Shown one piece after another: positions 33,314 to 43,385 of a stretch of 64,000 nucleotides of DNA. Each line of letters starts with the position of its first letter. The stretch's first letter is position 1. The notes below the pieces were generated by a model. The model saw nothing but the letters and a program-made list of their open reading frames with translations, was not told where the DNA came from and ran no database searches. Made by a program: the position numbers and the translations under genes. The stretch is from Lachnospiraceae bacterium (GTDB lineage: Bacteria > Bacillota > Clostridia > Lachnospirales > Lachnospiraceae): the NCBI GenBank assembly GCA_009774615.1, contig VSOC01000002.1:28860-92859 (forward strand). The letters run 5' to 3'.

Positions 33314-34633
33314 ATGAAAAAGGTAGTTAAGTTTGGCGGGAGTTCTTTAGCCAGTGCAAGACAGTTTAAAAAAGTGGGTGATATTATCCGCGCCGATAAA
33401 GCAAGACGTTACGTCGTTCCTTCCGCGCCCGGAAAGCGCAATGATAAGGATGAAAAAGTAACCGATTTATTATACCAGTGTTACGACGCCGCCTCCGAGG
33501 GAAGGAGCTATAAGAAAATCCTGGAAAAGATTAAAACCCGCTATGAAGAGATTATCGAGGGCCTGGAGGTGAATTTAAGCCTGGATCATGAGTTTGCCAG
33601 AATCGAGGAAAACTTTGTCAATAAAGCCGGGCGGGATTACGCAGCTTCCCGCGGCGAGTACTTAAACGGCATCATTATGGCGGCCTATCTTGGCTATGAA
33701 TTTATCGACCCCGCGGAGGCTGTTTTCTTTGACAATGACGGGAATTTTGATGCGGAAGCGACCGATAAGGAGCTTGCCGAGCGCTTAGAACATGTGGAGC
33801 GGGCAGTTATCCCCGGCTTTTACGGTGCAAAGCACGACGGAAGTATTAAGACCTTCTCCCGCGGCGGTTCCGATGTTACCGGTTCGATTGTAGCCAAGGC
33901 TATTCACGCCGATATGTATGAAAACTGGACGGATGTTTCCGGCTTTCTGGTTGCCGATCCGCGGATTATTAAAGATCCTGAGGTGATTGAAACCATTACC
34001 TATAAAGAACTTCGTGAACTGGCCTACATGGGCGCAAGCGTGCTTCACGAGGATGCGATTTTCCCCGTGCGCAAGGAAGGCATCCCCATCAACATCCGCA
34101 ATACCAACCGCCCGGACGATAAGGGAACCTTAATTGTGGAAAGCACCTGCCGAAAGCCGCGCTATACCATCACCGGTATTGCAGGAAAGAAGGGTTTTTG
34201 TTCCATCAATATTGAAAAAGCCATGATGAATGCCGAGGTTGGTTTTGGAAGAAAGGTTCTTGAGGTATTTGAGCGCAATGGAATCTCTTTTGAGCACATG
34301 CCTTCGGGAATCGATACCATGACTGTTTTGGTGCACCAGTCCGAATTTGAAGATTATGAACAGTCCGTGATTGCCGGAATCCACCGCGCCGTGGAGCCGG
34401 ATTTTGTGGAGATGGAGTCGGATTTGGCACTGATTGCCGTGGTGGGAAGGGGAATGAAGGCTTCCCGCGGAACCGCCGGACGGATATTTTCGGCATTGGC
34501 GCACGCCAGAATCAATGTAAAGATGATTGACCAGGGTTCAAGTGAACTGAACATTATTATTGGTGTGAAGGATGCCGATTTTGAAACGGCAATCAAGGCG
34601 ATTTATGATATCTTTGTAAGTGCGGAGATGTAA
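33314..34633 (+). CDS. Aspartate kinase
   Basis: A 439-residue enzyme phosphorylating L-aspartate, the first step toward lysine, threonine and methionine. The amino acid kinase domain begins VKFGGSSLAS and includes GFYGAKHDGSIKTFSRGGSDVTGS and VADPRIIKDPEVI. The C-terminal third (from about 300) carries two ACT domains (SINIEKAMMNAEVGFGRKVL and LALIAVVGRGM) for feedback inhibition. ATG 33314 has GAGGAG upstream. Single gene with terminator. Which end product inhibits it cannot be told from sequence. Confidence 0.95.
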   Translation: MKKVVKFGGSSLASARQFKKVGDIIRADKARRYVVPSAPGKRNDKDEKVTDLLYQCYDAASEGRSYKKILEKIKTRYEEIIEGLEVNLSLDHEFARIEENFVNKAGRDYAASRGEYLNGIIMAAYLGYEFIDPAEAVFFDNDGNFDAEATDKELAERLEHVERAVIPGFYGAKHDGSIKTFSRGGSDVTGSIVAKAIHADMYENWTDVSGFLVADPRIIKDPEVIETITYKELRELAYMGASVLHEDAIFPVRKEGIPINIRNTNRPDDKGTLIVESTCRKPRYTITGIAGKKGFCSINIEKAMMNAEVGFGRKVLEVFERNGISFEHMPSGIDTMTVLVHQSEFEDYEQSVIAGIHRAVEPDFVEMESDLALIAVVGRGMKASRGTAGRIFSALAHARINVKMIDQGSSELNIIIGVKDADFETAIKAIYDIFVSAEM

Positions 34634-34656
34634 GTTTTTGTAAAATCACAGGAAAA

Positions 34657-34691
34657 AGCAGGGCAGAGGAGTTTGTTTGTCCTGTTTTTTT
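34657..34691 (+). terminator. Terminator after aspartate kinase
   Basis: AGCAGGGCA pairs with TGTCCTGTT (two G-U pairs), followed by a T tract. Confidence 0.75.
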
Positions 34692-34887
34692 CTTCCTGAT
34701 TTTTTCCGCGTTCTTCTCCAGATTTAATTGGATGTTTTCAGGAAATTTTCTCCGAAATTTTCCCGAAAATTCTCAATTTCACCTACCATTTTCTGGCAGA
34801 TTGTGTTATGATAGAAGGTATAGAATTTCTGAAAAAACAGAAAATAGCACTAAGAAAAGCAGTTCGGAAGTATTGGCAGCATGAAGG

Positions 34888-34913
34888 GTTGCTGTTCACA
34901 CGTTCACAGTGAC
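34888..34913. repeat. Dispersed 26-bp palindromic element, copy 3
   Basis: GTTGCTGT-TCACACGTTC-ACAGTGAC: an 8-bp stem with two G-U pairs around a 10-nt loop. It matches the left end of the element at 24410 at 23 of 26 positions and ends 49 bp before the PPK2 gene start. Confidence 0.75.
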
Positions 34914-34962
34914 CTTGAAGTTATTATCATCAGGCTACAGCAAGCAAAAGGAGGATATGAGA

Positions 34963-36474
34963 ATGCTGGAAAAAATTGATTTGTCGGTGAAGGTGAAGAA
35001 GGAAAAGTACAAGGAAGCCATGGAAGAGATGGAGGCGAAGCTTGGTCTGCTCCAGCGCCAGTGCAAGGAAGCAGGGATTCCTGTGATGATCCTGTTCGAG
35101 GGAATGGGAGCTGCGGGAAAGGGTGTGCAGATTAACCGTCTGATTCAGGCCATGGACCCCAGAGGCTTTTCGGTTTACGCCAGCAACCGTCCTACGGAGG
35201 AGGAACATTTCCGTCCGTTCTTGTGGCGTTTCTGGACAAAGACACCGGCAAATGGCAGGACGGCGATTTATGACCGCGGCTGGTACCGCAGCGTGCAGGT
35301 CGATCGCTTTGACGGAGAGATGAGCGAAACGGAGGTTGTAAAAGCCTTTCAGGATATTTTGTCGTTTGAAAAGCAGCTTTCCGACGGCGGAACCGTGATT
35401 ATAAAACTGTTCCTCTATATTTCCAAAGAAGAGCAGAAAAAGCGCTTTAAGAAGCTGGCAGACTCCAAGGAAACCGCATGGAGGGTGAGCGAGTCCGACT
35501 GGAACCGGAATAAGGAGTATGAAAAGTATCTTCGGATTAATGAAGAAATGCTGGAAAAAACCGATACGGAACACGCACCCTGGACGATTATCGAGGCGAC
35601 CGATAAGAACTATGCCGCGATGAAAATTATGTCCACCGTGACCAGCCGTCTGGAATACGAACTGGAAAAGAAAAAGGCAGAAAAAGCAGCAGCCAAGGCA
35701 TCCGCGAAAAAGACCGTGCCTTCGGATAAATATAAAAACGGCGTTCTCTCCGGCGTGGACTTATCAAAGAAGCTGACCAGAAACCAGTATAAAAAGGAAC
35801 TGGATGAACTGCAAAAGCGCCTTCAGATTCTTCACAGTGAAATTTACCGTCTGCGGATTCCGGTTGTTCTGGGTTTTGAGGGCTGGGATGCCGGAGGAAA
35901 GGGCGGTGCGATAAAGCGTCTTACCAGCAACCTTGACCCCAGAGGCTACCAGGTAAACCCAACCGCTTCCCCCAACGACATTGAAAAAGTCCATCATTAT
36001 CTCTGGCGTTTCTGGAACAATGTACCCAAGGCCGGACACATCGCCATCTTTGACCGCACCTGGTACGGTCGGGTAATGGTAGAGCGGATCGAAGGCTTTT
36101 GTACCGAAGCCGACTGGAAGCGGGCCTACCAGGAAATTAATGAGATGGAAGCCCATATGGCAAATGCCGGGGCCGTGGTATTAAAGTTCTGGCTGCACAT
36201 TGACAAGGACGAGCAGGAGCGCCGTTTCAAAGAAAGAATGGAAAACCCCGCCAAGCAGTGGAAGATCACCGACGAGGACTGGCGCAACCGTGAGAAATGG
36301 GATTTATACGAAGAAGCCGTAAACGAGATGCTGGTCCGCACCTCCACCACCTACGCACCATGGATTGTCGTTGAGGGCAATGACAAGCTCTATGCCCGCG
36401 TAAAAGTCGTAAAAACCGTGGTTGAGGCATTGGAGAAAAAAATTAAAGAAGTAAAGAAAGAACAGAAAAAGTGA
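34963..36474 (+). CDS. Two-domain PPK2-family polyphosphate phosphotransferase
   Basis: A 503-residue protein made of two tandem PPK2 domains (about 1-235 and 265-500), the architecture of class II PPK2 (polyphosphate:AMP phosphotransferase). The C-terminal domain keeps the full Walker A FEGWDAGGKGGAIKRL and Walker B-like FDRTWYGRVMVERIEG. The N-terminal domain has FEGMGAAGKGVQINRL and YDRGWYRSVQVDRFDG, so its WD pair is lost. A Lys/Ala-rich linker joins them. Start ATG 34963 is 8 bp after AAAGGAGG; ATG 34957 would be too close. Its stop overlaps the next start (GTGA). Likely converts polyphosphate plus AMP to ADP. Confidence 0.88.
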   Translation: MLEKIDLSVKVKKEKYKEAMEEMEAKLGLLQRQCKEAGIPVMILFEGMGAAGKGVQINRLIQAMDPRGFSVYASNRPTEEEHFRPFLWRFWTKTPANGRTAIYDRGWYRSVQVDRFDGEMSETEVVKAFQDILSFEKQLSDGGTVIIKLFLYISKEEQKKRFKKLADSKETAWRVSESDWNRNKEYEKYLRINEEMLEKTDTEHAPWTIIEATDKNYAAMKIMSTVTSRLEYELEKKKAEKAAAKASAKKTVPSDKYKNGVLSGVDLSKKLTRNQYKKELDELQKRLQILHSEIYRLRIPVVLGFEGWDAGGKGGAIKRLTSNLDPRGYQVNPTASPNDIEKVHHYLWRFWNNVPKAGHIAIFDRTWYGRVMVERIEGFCTEADWKRAYQEINEMEAHMANAGAVVLKFWLHIDKDEQERRFKERMENPAKQWKITDEDWRNREKWDLYEEAVNEMLVRTSTTYAPWIVVEGNDKLYARVKVVKTVVEALEKKIKEVKKEQKK

Positions 36475-37757
36475 GCCGGGTTATTGTTGTCGGCGGCGGC
36501 CCCGCAGGGATGATGGCTGCCTGGGCTGCCGCAGCCAAAGGCCATAAGGTCATGCTTCTGGAAAAAAACGAAAAACTGGGAAAAAAGCTGTTTATCACCG
36601 GAAAAGGCCGCTGCAACGTAACGAATGCCTGCTCCGCAGAAGAATTTTTTTCCAAAATCGTCACCAACCCGAAATTCCTCTACAGCAGCTTTTCCCAGTT
36701 CACCAGCCAGGAAGTAATGGACTTTTTTACCCATAACGGCTGCCCGTTAAAAACCGAGCGGGGAAACCGTGTATTTCCTGTATCCGATAAATCCTCCGAC
36801 ATTCTCCGAACCATGGAACGCGCACTTTCCCAGGCCGGCGTTCAGATTTTTCTTCACACAGAGGTTCTGGAACTTCTGATAGAAAAAGAGGATGCACAAG
36901 CAAAATCCTGTATCGGAGTGAAAGCCAAAAGCCAGGGAAAAATCCGGGAAGAAAAAGCCGATGCGGTCATCGTTGCCGCCGGAGGCTGTTCCTATCCCTC
37001 CACAGGTTCCACCGGAGATGGCTGGATATTTGCCGAAAGTGCAGGACACACGATAAACTCTCCGGTCCCCGCACTGGTTCCGCTGCTCTTAAAAGAAGAG
37101 GAAGCTAAAGAACTCCAGGGCCTGTCCCTGAAAAATATTGAAATCCGCGTTATGCAGGGAAAAAAAGAAAAATACAGAGAATTCGGCGAAATGCTCTTTA
37201 CCCATTTCGGCGCAAGCGGCCCTGTGATACTTTCCGCAAGCAGTTTCGTCGCCAAGGAAATCCGCCGGAAAAAGAATAAAGATAAAACAGAAAAAGATAC
37301 CGCTTTTCTAACCCTGCTTATCGATCTAAAGCCCGCGCTGACCGCAGAACAGCTTGACACCCGGATTCTCAGGGATTTTGAGGGAGAAAAAAATAAACAA
37401 TTTAAAAATTCTCTTTCCCGCCTATTGCCGGCAAAGCTGATTCCTGTTATGATAAGGAGAAGTCAGATCCCGCCGGAAAAGCAGGTAAACGAAATAACCA
37501 GGGAGGAACGCCGCCATCTGGCCCAGGCGATAAAAGAATTTTCCTTCACTATTACAGGAACGCGAAGCTTCACCGAAGCCATTATTACCCAGGGCGGTCT
37601 GTCCGTAAAAGAGATTAACCCGTCAACCATGGAATCCAAAAAGGCAAAACATCTTTACTTTGCCGGAGAAATGTTGGATACCGATGCCGTCACCGGCGGC
37701 TATAATCTCCAAATTGCCTGGTCAACGGGCTGGACCGCAGGAAATGCGGTTCCATAA
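36471..37757 (+). CDS. HI0933/BaiN-type FAD-dependent oxidoreductase
   Basis: A 428-residue flavoprotein. The N-terminal dinucleotide-binding motif VVGGGPAGMMAAWAAAAKG is followed by LGKKLFITGKGRCNVTN, a hallmark of the HI0933 family. A second nucleotide-interacting stretch AAGGCSYPSTGSTGDG and the C-terminal GEMLDTDAVTGGYNLQIAWSTG complete the pattern. GTG 36471 overlaps the PPK2 stop as GTGA, implying coupling. Family members include BaiN-type reductases of bile-acid metabolism, but most have no assigned substrate. Confidence 0.9.
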   Translation: MSRVIVVGGGPAGMMAAWAAAAKGHKVMLLEKNEKLGKKLFITGKGRCNVTNACSAEEFFSKIVTNPKFLYSSFSQFTSQEVMDFFTHNGCPLKTERGNRVFPVSDKSSDILRTMERALSQAGVQIFLHTEVLELLIEKEDAQAKSCIGVKAKSQGKIREEKADAVIVAAGGCSYPSTGSTGDGWIFAESAGHTINSPVPALVPLLLKEEEAKELQGLSLKNIEIRVMQGKKEKYREFGEMLFTHFGASGPVILSASSFVAKEIRRKKNKDKTEKDTAFLTLLIDLKPALTAEQLDTRILRDFEGEKNKQFKNSLSRLLPAKLIPVMIRRSQIPPEKQVNEITREERRHLAQAIKEFSFTITGTRSFTEAIITQGGLSVKEINPSTMESKKAKHLYFAGEMLDTDAVTGGYNLQIAWSTGWTAGNAVP

Positions 37758-37796
37758 AAAAACTTAATAAAAAGCAGAAATCGAGGACACTAACCC

Positions 37797-38492
37797 ATGC
37801 AGCATTTTACCATTGCCATCGACGGCCCTGCAGGCGCAGGAAAAAGCACCATTGCCAAAGCCGTTGCCGCCAGGCTAAATTTTATCTATGTAGACACCGG
37901 CGCTATGTACCGCGCCATGGCCTTGTATTTTGTCCGGGAAGGCTTTACTTCCTTCAACGACGAATCAGCTCTTCAATCTATCTGTGCCCAGGCCCAAATC
38001 ACCATACGCTATGAGGAAGGCACACAGCAGGTGATATTAAACGGTGAGAATGTTTCCTCACTCATCCGCACCGAAGAAGTGGGAAAACAGGCATCCATTA
38101 TTTCTTCCTACCTTCCCGTGCGCCAAAAGCTTGTTGAACTTCAGCAGCAGTTAGCCAGGGAAGCGAATGTTATCATGGACGGCCGTGACATCGGAACCTG
38201 TGTGCTTCCCAAAGCCCAGGCAAAGATTTACCTGACTGCCAGCGCCAAAGTCCGTGCCTGCCGACGCTTCCAGGAATTAAAGGCCAAGGGCCAGGAGTGC
38301 AGCCTTGAAGAAATCCAAAAAGAGATTGAGGATAGGGATTACCGCGACATGCACCGCGAACATTCTCCGCTGACCCAGGCCGAGGATGCCGTGCTGGTGG
38401 ATACGTCGGCGATGACGATTGCGCAGGTGATTGACCGGATTATCCAGATTGCCGGGGAAAAAGGACTGCATGAGGATAATTTATGGAAGTAA
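37797..38492 (+). CDS. cmk: Cytidylate kinase
   Basis: A 231-residue (d)CMP kinase. Walker A is GPAGAGKS (10-17), followed by IYVDTGAMYRAMA, and DGRDIGTCVLP and RDYRDMHREHSPL of the family appear later. It begins the conserved cmk-ispH-rpsA cluster, and its end overlaps ispH by 10 nt. It comes 39 bp after the flavoprotein gene. Confidence 0.96.
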   Translation: MQHFTIAIDGPAGAGKSTIAKAVAARLNFIYVDTGAMYRAMALYFVREGFTSFNDESALQSICAQAQITIRYEEGTQQVILNGENVSSLIRTEEVGKQASIISSYLPVRQKLVELQQQLAREANVIMDGRDIGTCVLPKAQAKIYLTASAKVRACRRFQELKAKGQECSLEEIQKEIEDRDYRDMHREHSPLTQAEDAVLVDTSAMTIAQVIDRIIQIAGEKGLHEDNLWK

Positions 38493-39340
38493 TCGTAGCA
38501 AAGACTGCCGGGTTTTGTTTCGGCGTGGAGCGGGCCGTGAATAAGGTTTATGAACAGATAGAAAAAACCAGTCAGCCGATTTACACCTACGGTCCCATTA
38601 TTCACAACGAAGAAGTGGTTAAAGATCTGGAAGCAAAGGGCGTTAAGCTTATCGCCGACCGGAAAGAATTGGAAGCCTTAACGGAGGGCGAGGGAGTCAT
38701 CATTATCCGATCCCACGGTGTCAGCCGCGAAGTCTATGAAATAGCCGAAAAAAAAGGACTGACGATCGTAGACGCCACCTGCCCCTTCGTAAAAAAGATT
38801 CACCGCCTTGTGGAGCGGGAATGTGCCGCCGGAAATCAGGTGGTAATTATTGGAAATGAGCAGCATCCAGAGGTTGAAGGCATTAAAGGCTGGGGAGATG
38901 CACATACTGTAGTTATACAAACACCGGAGGAAGTGGAAGATTTCGTCCCAAAAGCGGGCGCTAAACTGTCCATTGTATCCCAGACGACATTTAATTACAA
39001 TAATTTTAAAGAATTAGTTGAAAAATTTTTCAAAAAGGGTTATGATATACTTGTTTTAAATACGATTTGCAATGCAACACAGGAAAGACAGGTGGAGGCA
39101 AAGGAAATCGCTTCGAAAGTGGATGCCATGATTGTGATTGGCGGAAAAAACAGTTCCAACACCCAGAAGCTGTATGAAATTTGTCTTAAGGAATGTAAAC
39201 ATACTTATTATATCCAGACGCTGGGCGATTTCGATCCTGAAAGTGTAAATTCTGTGCGCAACGTAGGTATTACAGCAGGGGCGTCAACCCCGAAAAACAT
39301 TATTGAGGAGGTTCATGCTAATGTCAGAGCAAAGTTTTGA
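38483..39340 (+). CDS. ispH: 4-hydroxy-3-methylbut-2-enyl diphosphate reductase
   Basis: A 285-residue iron-sulfur enzyme for the last step of the MEP isoprenoid pathway, producing IPP and DMAPP. Cluster ligands are C12 (AGFCFGVERAV), C100 (DATCPFVKK) and C196 (NTICNATQERQ). HGVSREVYE and GGKNSSNTQKLYEIC also match. It overlaps cmk by 10 nt and the S1 gene by 20 nt. In many Clostridia ispH and rpsA are fused; here they are separate but overlapping frames. Confidence 0.97.
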   Translation: MEVIVAKTAGFCFGVERAVNKVYEQIEKTSQPIYTYGPIIHNEEVVKDLEAKGVKLIADRKELEALTEGEGVIIIRSHGVSREVYEIAEKKGLTIVDATCPFVKKIHRLVERECAAGNQVVIIGNEQHPEVEGIKGWGDAHTVVIQTPEEVEDFVPKAGAKLSIVSQTTFNYNNFKELVEKFFKKGYDILVLNTICNATQERQVEAKEIASKVDAMIVIGGKNSSNTQKLYEICLKECKHTYYIQTLGDFDPESVNSVRNVGITAGASTPKNIIEEVHANVRAKF

Positions 39341-40445
39341 ACAAATGTTAGAGGAGTCATTTAAGACAATACGTACAGGAGAGGTAGTCACTGGTAAGGT
39401 TATCGATGTGAAAGAAGATGAAATCGTCTTGAATATTGGTTACAAATCCGACGGTATTATTACCCGAAGTGAATATACAAATGAGCCGAATGTTGACCTG
39501 ACCTCTTTTGTACAGGTGGGCGAAGAGATGGAAGCCAAGGTAATTAAGGTAAACGACGGTGAAGGCCAGGTTGCTCTTTCTTATAAGAGATTGGCAGCTG
39601 ACCGCGGAAACAAGCGCTTAGAGGAAGCATTTAACAACCAGGAAGTCCTGACGGCAAAGGTTGTTCAGGTGCTTGACGGCGGTTTAAGCGTTATGCTGGA
39701 AGAAACCAGAATCTTTATTCCTGCGAGCCTGGTATCGGATATGTATGAGAAGGATTTATCCAAGTACGCCGGTCAGGAGATTGAATTTGTTATCACCGAA
39801 TTTAACCCGAGAAGACGCCGGGTGATCGGTGACAGAAAGCAGCTGATGGTTGCCAGAAAGGCAGCGATGCAGAAGGAACTGTTTGAGCGGATTGCCGTTG
39901 GCGATACCGTAGAAGGCACGATTAAGAATGTTACCGATTTTGGCGCATTTATTGACCTGGGCGGAGCTGACGGGCTGCTGCACATTTCCGAGATGAGCTG
40001 GGGCCGCGTGGAGAACCCGAAAAAGGTGTTTAAGAGCGGCGATACCCTGAAAGTTCTGATTAAAGATATCCAGGGTGAGAAGATTGCCTTAAGCTTAAAG
40101 TTCCCGGAAGCAAATCCGTGGGCGAACGCTGCGGAGAAATATGCCGCAGGGAATGTCGTATCCGGCCGCGTTGCACGGATGACCGATTTTGGTGCATTCG
40201 TAGAGTTAGAGCCGGGCGTGGATGCCCTGCTTCATGTATCGCAGATTTCCAGAGATCATGTAGATAAGCCTGCCGACGTATTAAAGATTGGTCAGGAAAT
40301 CGAAGCTAAGATTGTGGACTTTAATGAGGCCGATCATAAGATCAGCTTAAGCATTAAGGCATTGGCTGTTCCCGCCAGAGAAGCTGAGGCGGACGAAGAT
40401 GTGGCTGATGTTGATATTGAGGCTATGGCGAACACAGAAGAATAA
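39321..40445 (+). CDS. rpsA: 30S ribosomal protein S1-type RNA-binding protein (four S1 domains)
   Basis: A 374-residue protein with four S1 OB-fold domains at roughly 15-83, 100-165, 185-255 and 270-342. Domains 3 and 4 carry the classic NVTDFGAFIDLGGADGLLHISEMSW and ARMTDFGAFVELEPGVDALLHVSQIS patterns in shortened form. The C terminus is acidic. ATG 39321 lies 9 bp after GAGGAGG and inside the ispH 3' end; ATG 39315 is closer to the site. It binds mRNA for initiation; the Bacillota form is shorter than E. coli S1 and its ribosome role is less certain. Confidence 0.93.
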   Translation: MSEQSFEQMLEESFKTIRTGEVVTGKVIDVKEDEIVLNIGYKSDGIITRSEYTNEPNVDLTSFVQVGEEMEAKVIKVNDGEGQVALSYKRLAADRGNKRLEEAFNNQEVLTAKVVQVLDGGLSVMLEETRIFIPASLVSDMYEKDLSKYAGQEIEFVITEFNPRRRRVIGDRKQLMVARKAAMQKELFERIAVGDTVEGTIKNVTDFGAFIDLGGADGLLHISEMSWGRVENPKKVFKSGDTLKVLIKDIQGEKIALSLKFPEANPWANAAEKYAAGNVVSGRVARMTDFGAFVELEPGVDALLHVSQISRDHVDKPADVLKIGQEIEAKIVDFNEADHKISLSIKALAVPAREAEADEDVADVDIEAMANTEE

Positions 40446-40492
40446 TTGATGCAAATCGAAAAATATTGATGATAACATGTGCACAGATAATG

Positions 40493-40531
40493 GAGAATCT
40501 CTTCCGGGAACTGGGGGAGATTCTCTTTTTT
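40493..40531 (+). terminator. Terminator after rpsA
   Basis: A perfect GAGAATCTC/GAGATTCTC stem with a 14-nt loop and six T closes the cmk-ispH-rpsA unit. Confidence 0.92.
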
Positions 40532-40589
40532 CTCAGGTGCAGTGCAAGATAAACGAAAAGATGAATGAAGAAAGGAAGGAACGGCGCTG

Positions 40590-41387
40590 ATGGAAAAAGA
40601 TATTCTGCTGTTTGACCTGGATGGTACGCTGACCGATCCTATGGTGGGAATTACGAAGTCGGTGCAGTATGCGCTTCGCCATTATGGAATTATCGAAGAG
40701 GATCTTACCAGGCTGATTCCCTTTATCGGGCCGCCGCTTCGGGACAGCTTTCAGAAATACTATGGATTTTCAAAGGAGCAGGCAGGCGAAGGAGTTTTGG
40801 TTTACCGGGAATATTTCAGCGAAAAAGGGATTTTTGAGAATAAAGAGATTCCGGGAATCCGGGAAATGCTGGAGGTATTAAGCGCACAGGGGAAGAAGCT
40901 TTATGTGGCAACCTCAAAGCCGGAGGTGTATGCAAGGAAAATTTTAGAGCATTTTTCGCTGGATCATTTCTTTCGCTTTATCGGCGGGGCAGATTTTGAG
41001 GAAACAAGGGTGAATAAAGCTGCCGTGATCTGCTATGTTCTGGAAGAGGCAGGATTGGGCGGTGCGGGTAAAAAAACGGCTGATGTGATCGAAAGGGCAG
41101 AAGGAGCAAAAAGAACGGAAGAAACAGAAGGGACAGACAATACAGAAAGGACAGATAAGGCAGAAAGAACAGACAACGCAGAAAGGACAGAACCAGGGAA
41201 GAAAAGAATCGTGATGATTGGGGACAGGGAGCACGATATTATTGGGGCAAAGGAAAACGAGATACAGAGCGTTGGGGTTTTGTTCGGTTATGGAAGCCGC
41301 AGGGAACTTAAAGAAGCCGGAGCTGATCGGATTGCGGAAACGGTTAAAGATTTGACCGATATTTTACGGATGGATTGGGGCGATTAA
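40590..41387 (+). CDS. HAD phosphatase, phosphoglycolate phosphatase/nucleotidase-like
   Basis: A 265-residue HAD hydrolase with motif I FDLDGTLTDP, motif II VATSKPEV, a motif III lysine (TRVNKAA) and motif IV MIGDREHDIIGA. Relatives are about 215-220 residues. The excess is a repetitive charged insert (about 168-206, RTE/TD/ERT type) between motifs III and IV, encoded by imperfect purine-rich tandem DNA repeats at about 41090-41195. The insert sits on a surface loop and need not abolish activity. It has its own spacer and no clear promoter after the rpsA terminator. Substrate unknown. Confidence 0.88.
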   Translation: MEKDILLFDLDGTLTDPMVGITKSVQYALRHYGIIEEDLTRLIPFIGPPLRDSFQKYYGFSKEQAGEGVLVYREYFSEKGIFENKEIPGIREMLEVLSAQGKKLYVATSKPEVYARKILEHFSLDHFFRFIGGADFEETRVNKAAVICYVLEEAGLGGAGKKTADVIERAEGAKRTEETEGTDNTERTDKAERTDNAERTEPGKKRIVMIGDREHDIIGAKENEIQSVGVLFGYGSRRELKEAGADRIAETVKDLTDILRMDWGD

Positions 41388-41522
41388 TCAACTTATGGGA
41401 AAATATGTAAAAACAAGAACAAAATCTGGAATAAAATGGATTTTGAAACAAAATTTTCCGATTTTCTAGGGCGATATACCGCAGTATAACCGACAATTAT
41501 CGCAGCTATTCTTTTTATTCAT

Positions 41523-41551
41523 TTGACAAATGGGGGTTCTGTTGCTATCAT
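41523..41551 (+). promoter_or_regulatory. Promoter of the ilvN-ilvC unit
   Basis: Consensus TTGACA (41523-41528), 17-bp spacer, TATCAT (41546-41551). The leader of about 110 nt contains the palindromic element at 41576-41629 but no leader peptide rich in Leu/Val/Ile and no T-box signature that I can see. Confidence 0.85.
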
Positions 41552-41575
41552 AGGGATATTGATAAGCGATAATTT

Positions 41576-41629
41576 GCTAATGTTCATACGGCCAGTGCAG
41601 CAGGTACGCAGACCTATGTGAACAGTAAC
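41576..41629. repeat. Dispersed palindromic element, copy 4 (shortened MITE)
   Basis: The right half, CGCAGACCTATGTGAACAG plus TAAC, matches the right end of the 132-bp element at 24410. The left end CTAATGTTCATA is a degenerate inverted arm; the middle is deleted. It ends 38 bp before ilvN, within its leader. Confidence 0.75.
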
Positions 41630-41667
41630 AATAACTTACTTATATAAAAGGAATAAAGGCGAGTGAT

Positions 41668-42177
41668 ATGATGAATGATAATCGAATTGTATTATCCCTG
41701 CTGGTCGATAATACGGCAGGTGTGCTGGCACGGGTTGCAGGGCTGTTCAGCCGCCGGGGCTATAATATTGAAAGCCTTACGGTGGGTGTGACCGCAGATC
41801 CGCGCTATTCCCGGATGACGGTGGTTTCTCTGGGTGATCACGAGGTCTTGGTGCAGATTGAAAACCAGCTGCGCAAGCTTGAGGATGTCCGGGATATCAA
41901 GGAACTTCCGGCAGGACGTTCGGTTTACCGGGAACTGATTATGGTGAAGGTTCGGGCAGATGCCAGCCAGCGCCAGGCGGTGAACGCGATTGCCGATATT
42001 TTTCGTGCGACGATTGTGGATGTGGGAAAAGATTCCCTGACCGTTATGCTTACCGGAGATCAGTCGAAACTGGATGCGCTGATTAATCTTTTGGAGGACT
42101 ATGAGATCCTCGAACTGGCAAGGACGGGCCTTACAGGACTGGAGAGAGGGGCAGAAGATATCCGCTATCTCCCATAG
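41668..42177 (+). CDS. ilvN: Acetolactate synthase small (regulatory) subunit
   Basis: A 169-residue regulatory subunit of acetohydroxyacid synthase. An N-terminal ACT domain reads LLVDNTAGVLARVAGLFSRRGYNI, followed by the C-terminal ALS_ss domain (RELIMVKVRAD onward). It binds valine or another branched-chain amino acid to control the catalytic subunit. The catalytic gene ilvB is not upstream and not in this window, so it must be elsewhere. ATG 41668 or ATG 41671 may be used. ilvC follows by 63 bp. Confidence 0.94.
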   Translation: MMNDNRIVLSLLVDNTAGVLARVAGLFSRRGYNIESLTVGVTADPRYSRMTVVSLGDHEVLVQIENQLRKLEDVRDIKELPAGRSVYRELIMVKVRADASQRQAVNAIADIFRATIVDVGKDSLTVMLTGDQSKLDALINLLEDYEILELARTGLTGLERGAEDIRYLP

Positions 42178-42204
42178 TGTATGGTCTTGAACCTATAGAG
42201 ATAA

Positions 42205-43251
<1,047 letters not shown>

Positions 43252-43260
43252 ATAACGACG

Positions 43261-43312
43261 AAAAAACCGCCGCAAGAAAAGATGGCTTTTCTGGTCTTTT
43301 CGGGCGGTTTTT
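43261..43312 (+). terminator. Terminator after ilvC
   Basis: AAAACCGCC pairs with GGCGGTTTT, and inner AAGAAAAG/CTTTT-type pairing lengthens the stem. A T run follows; the mirror A run may also let it work on the minus strand for the LysR gene. Confidence 0.85.
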
Positions 43313-43385
43313 GTACTTCCTGTTTTATTTTGTGTTATTTGGCGAAATGTAAATATGTCAGAACATTAGGCTCTTATGCAGCATT

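Noticed and set aside
41552..41667. T-box or leader-peptide attenuator before ilvN
   Set aside because: No AGGGTGGNACCGCG-like T-box sequence, no branched-chain codon run and no terminator hairpin are visible; the leader holds the dispersed element instead.
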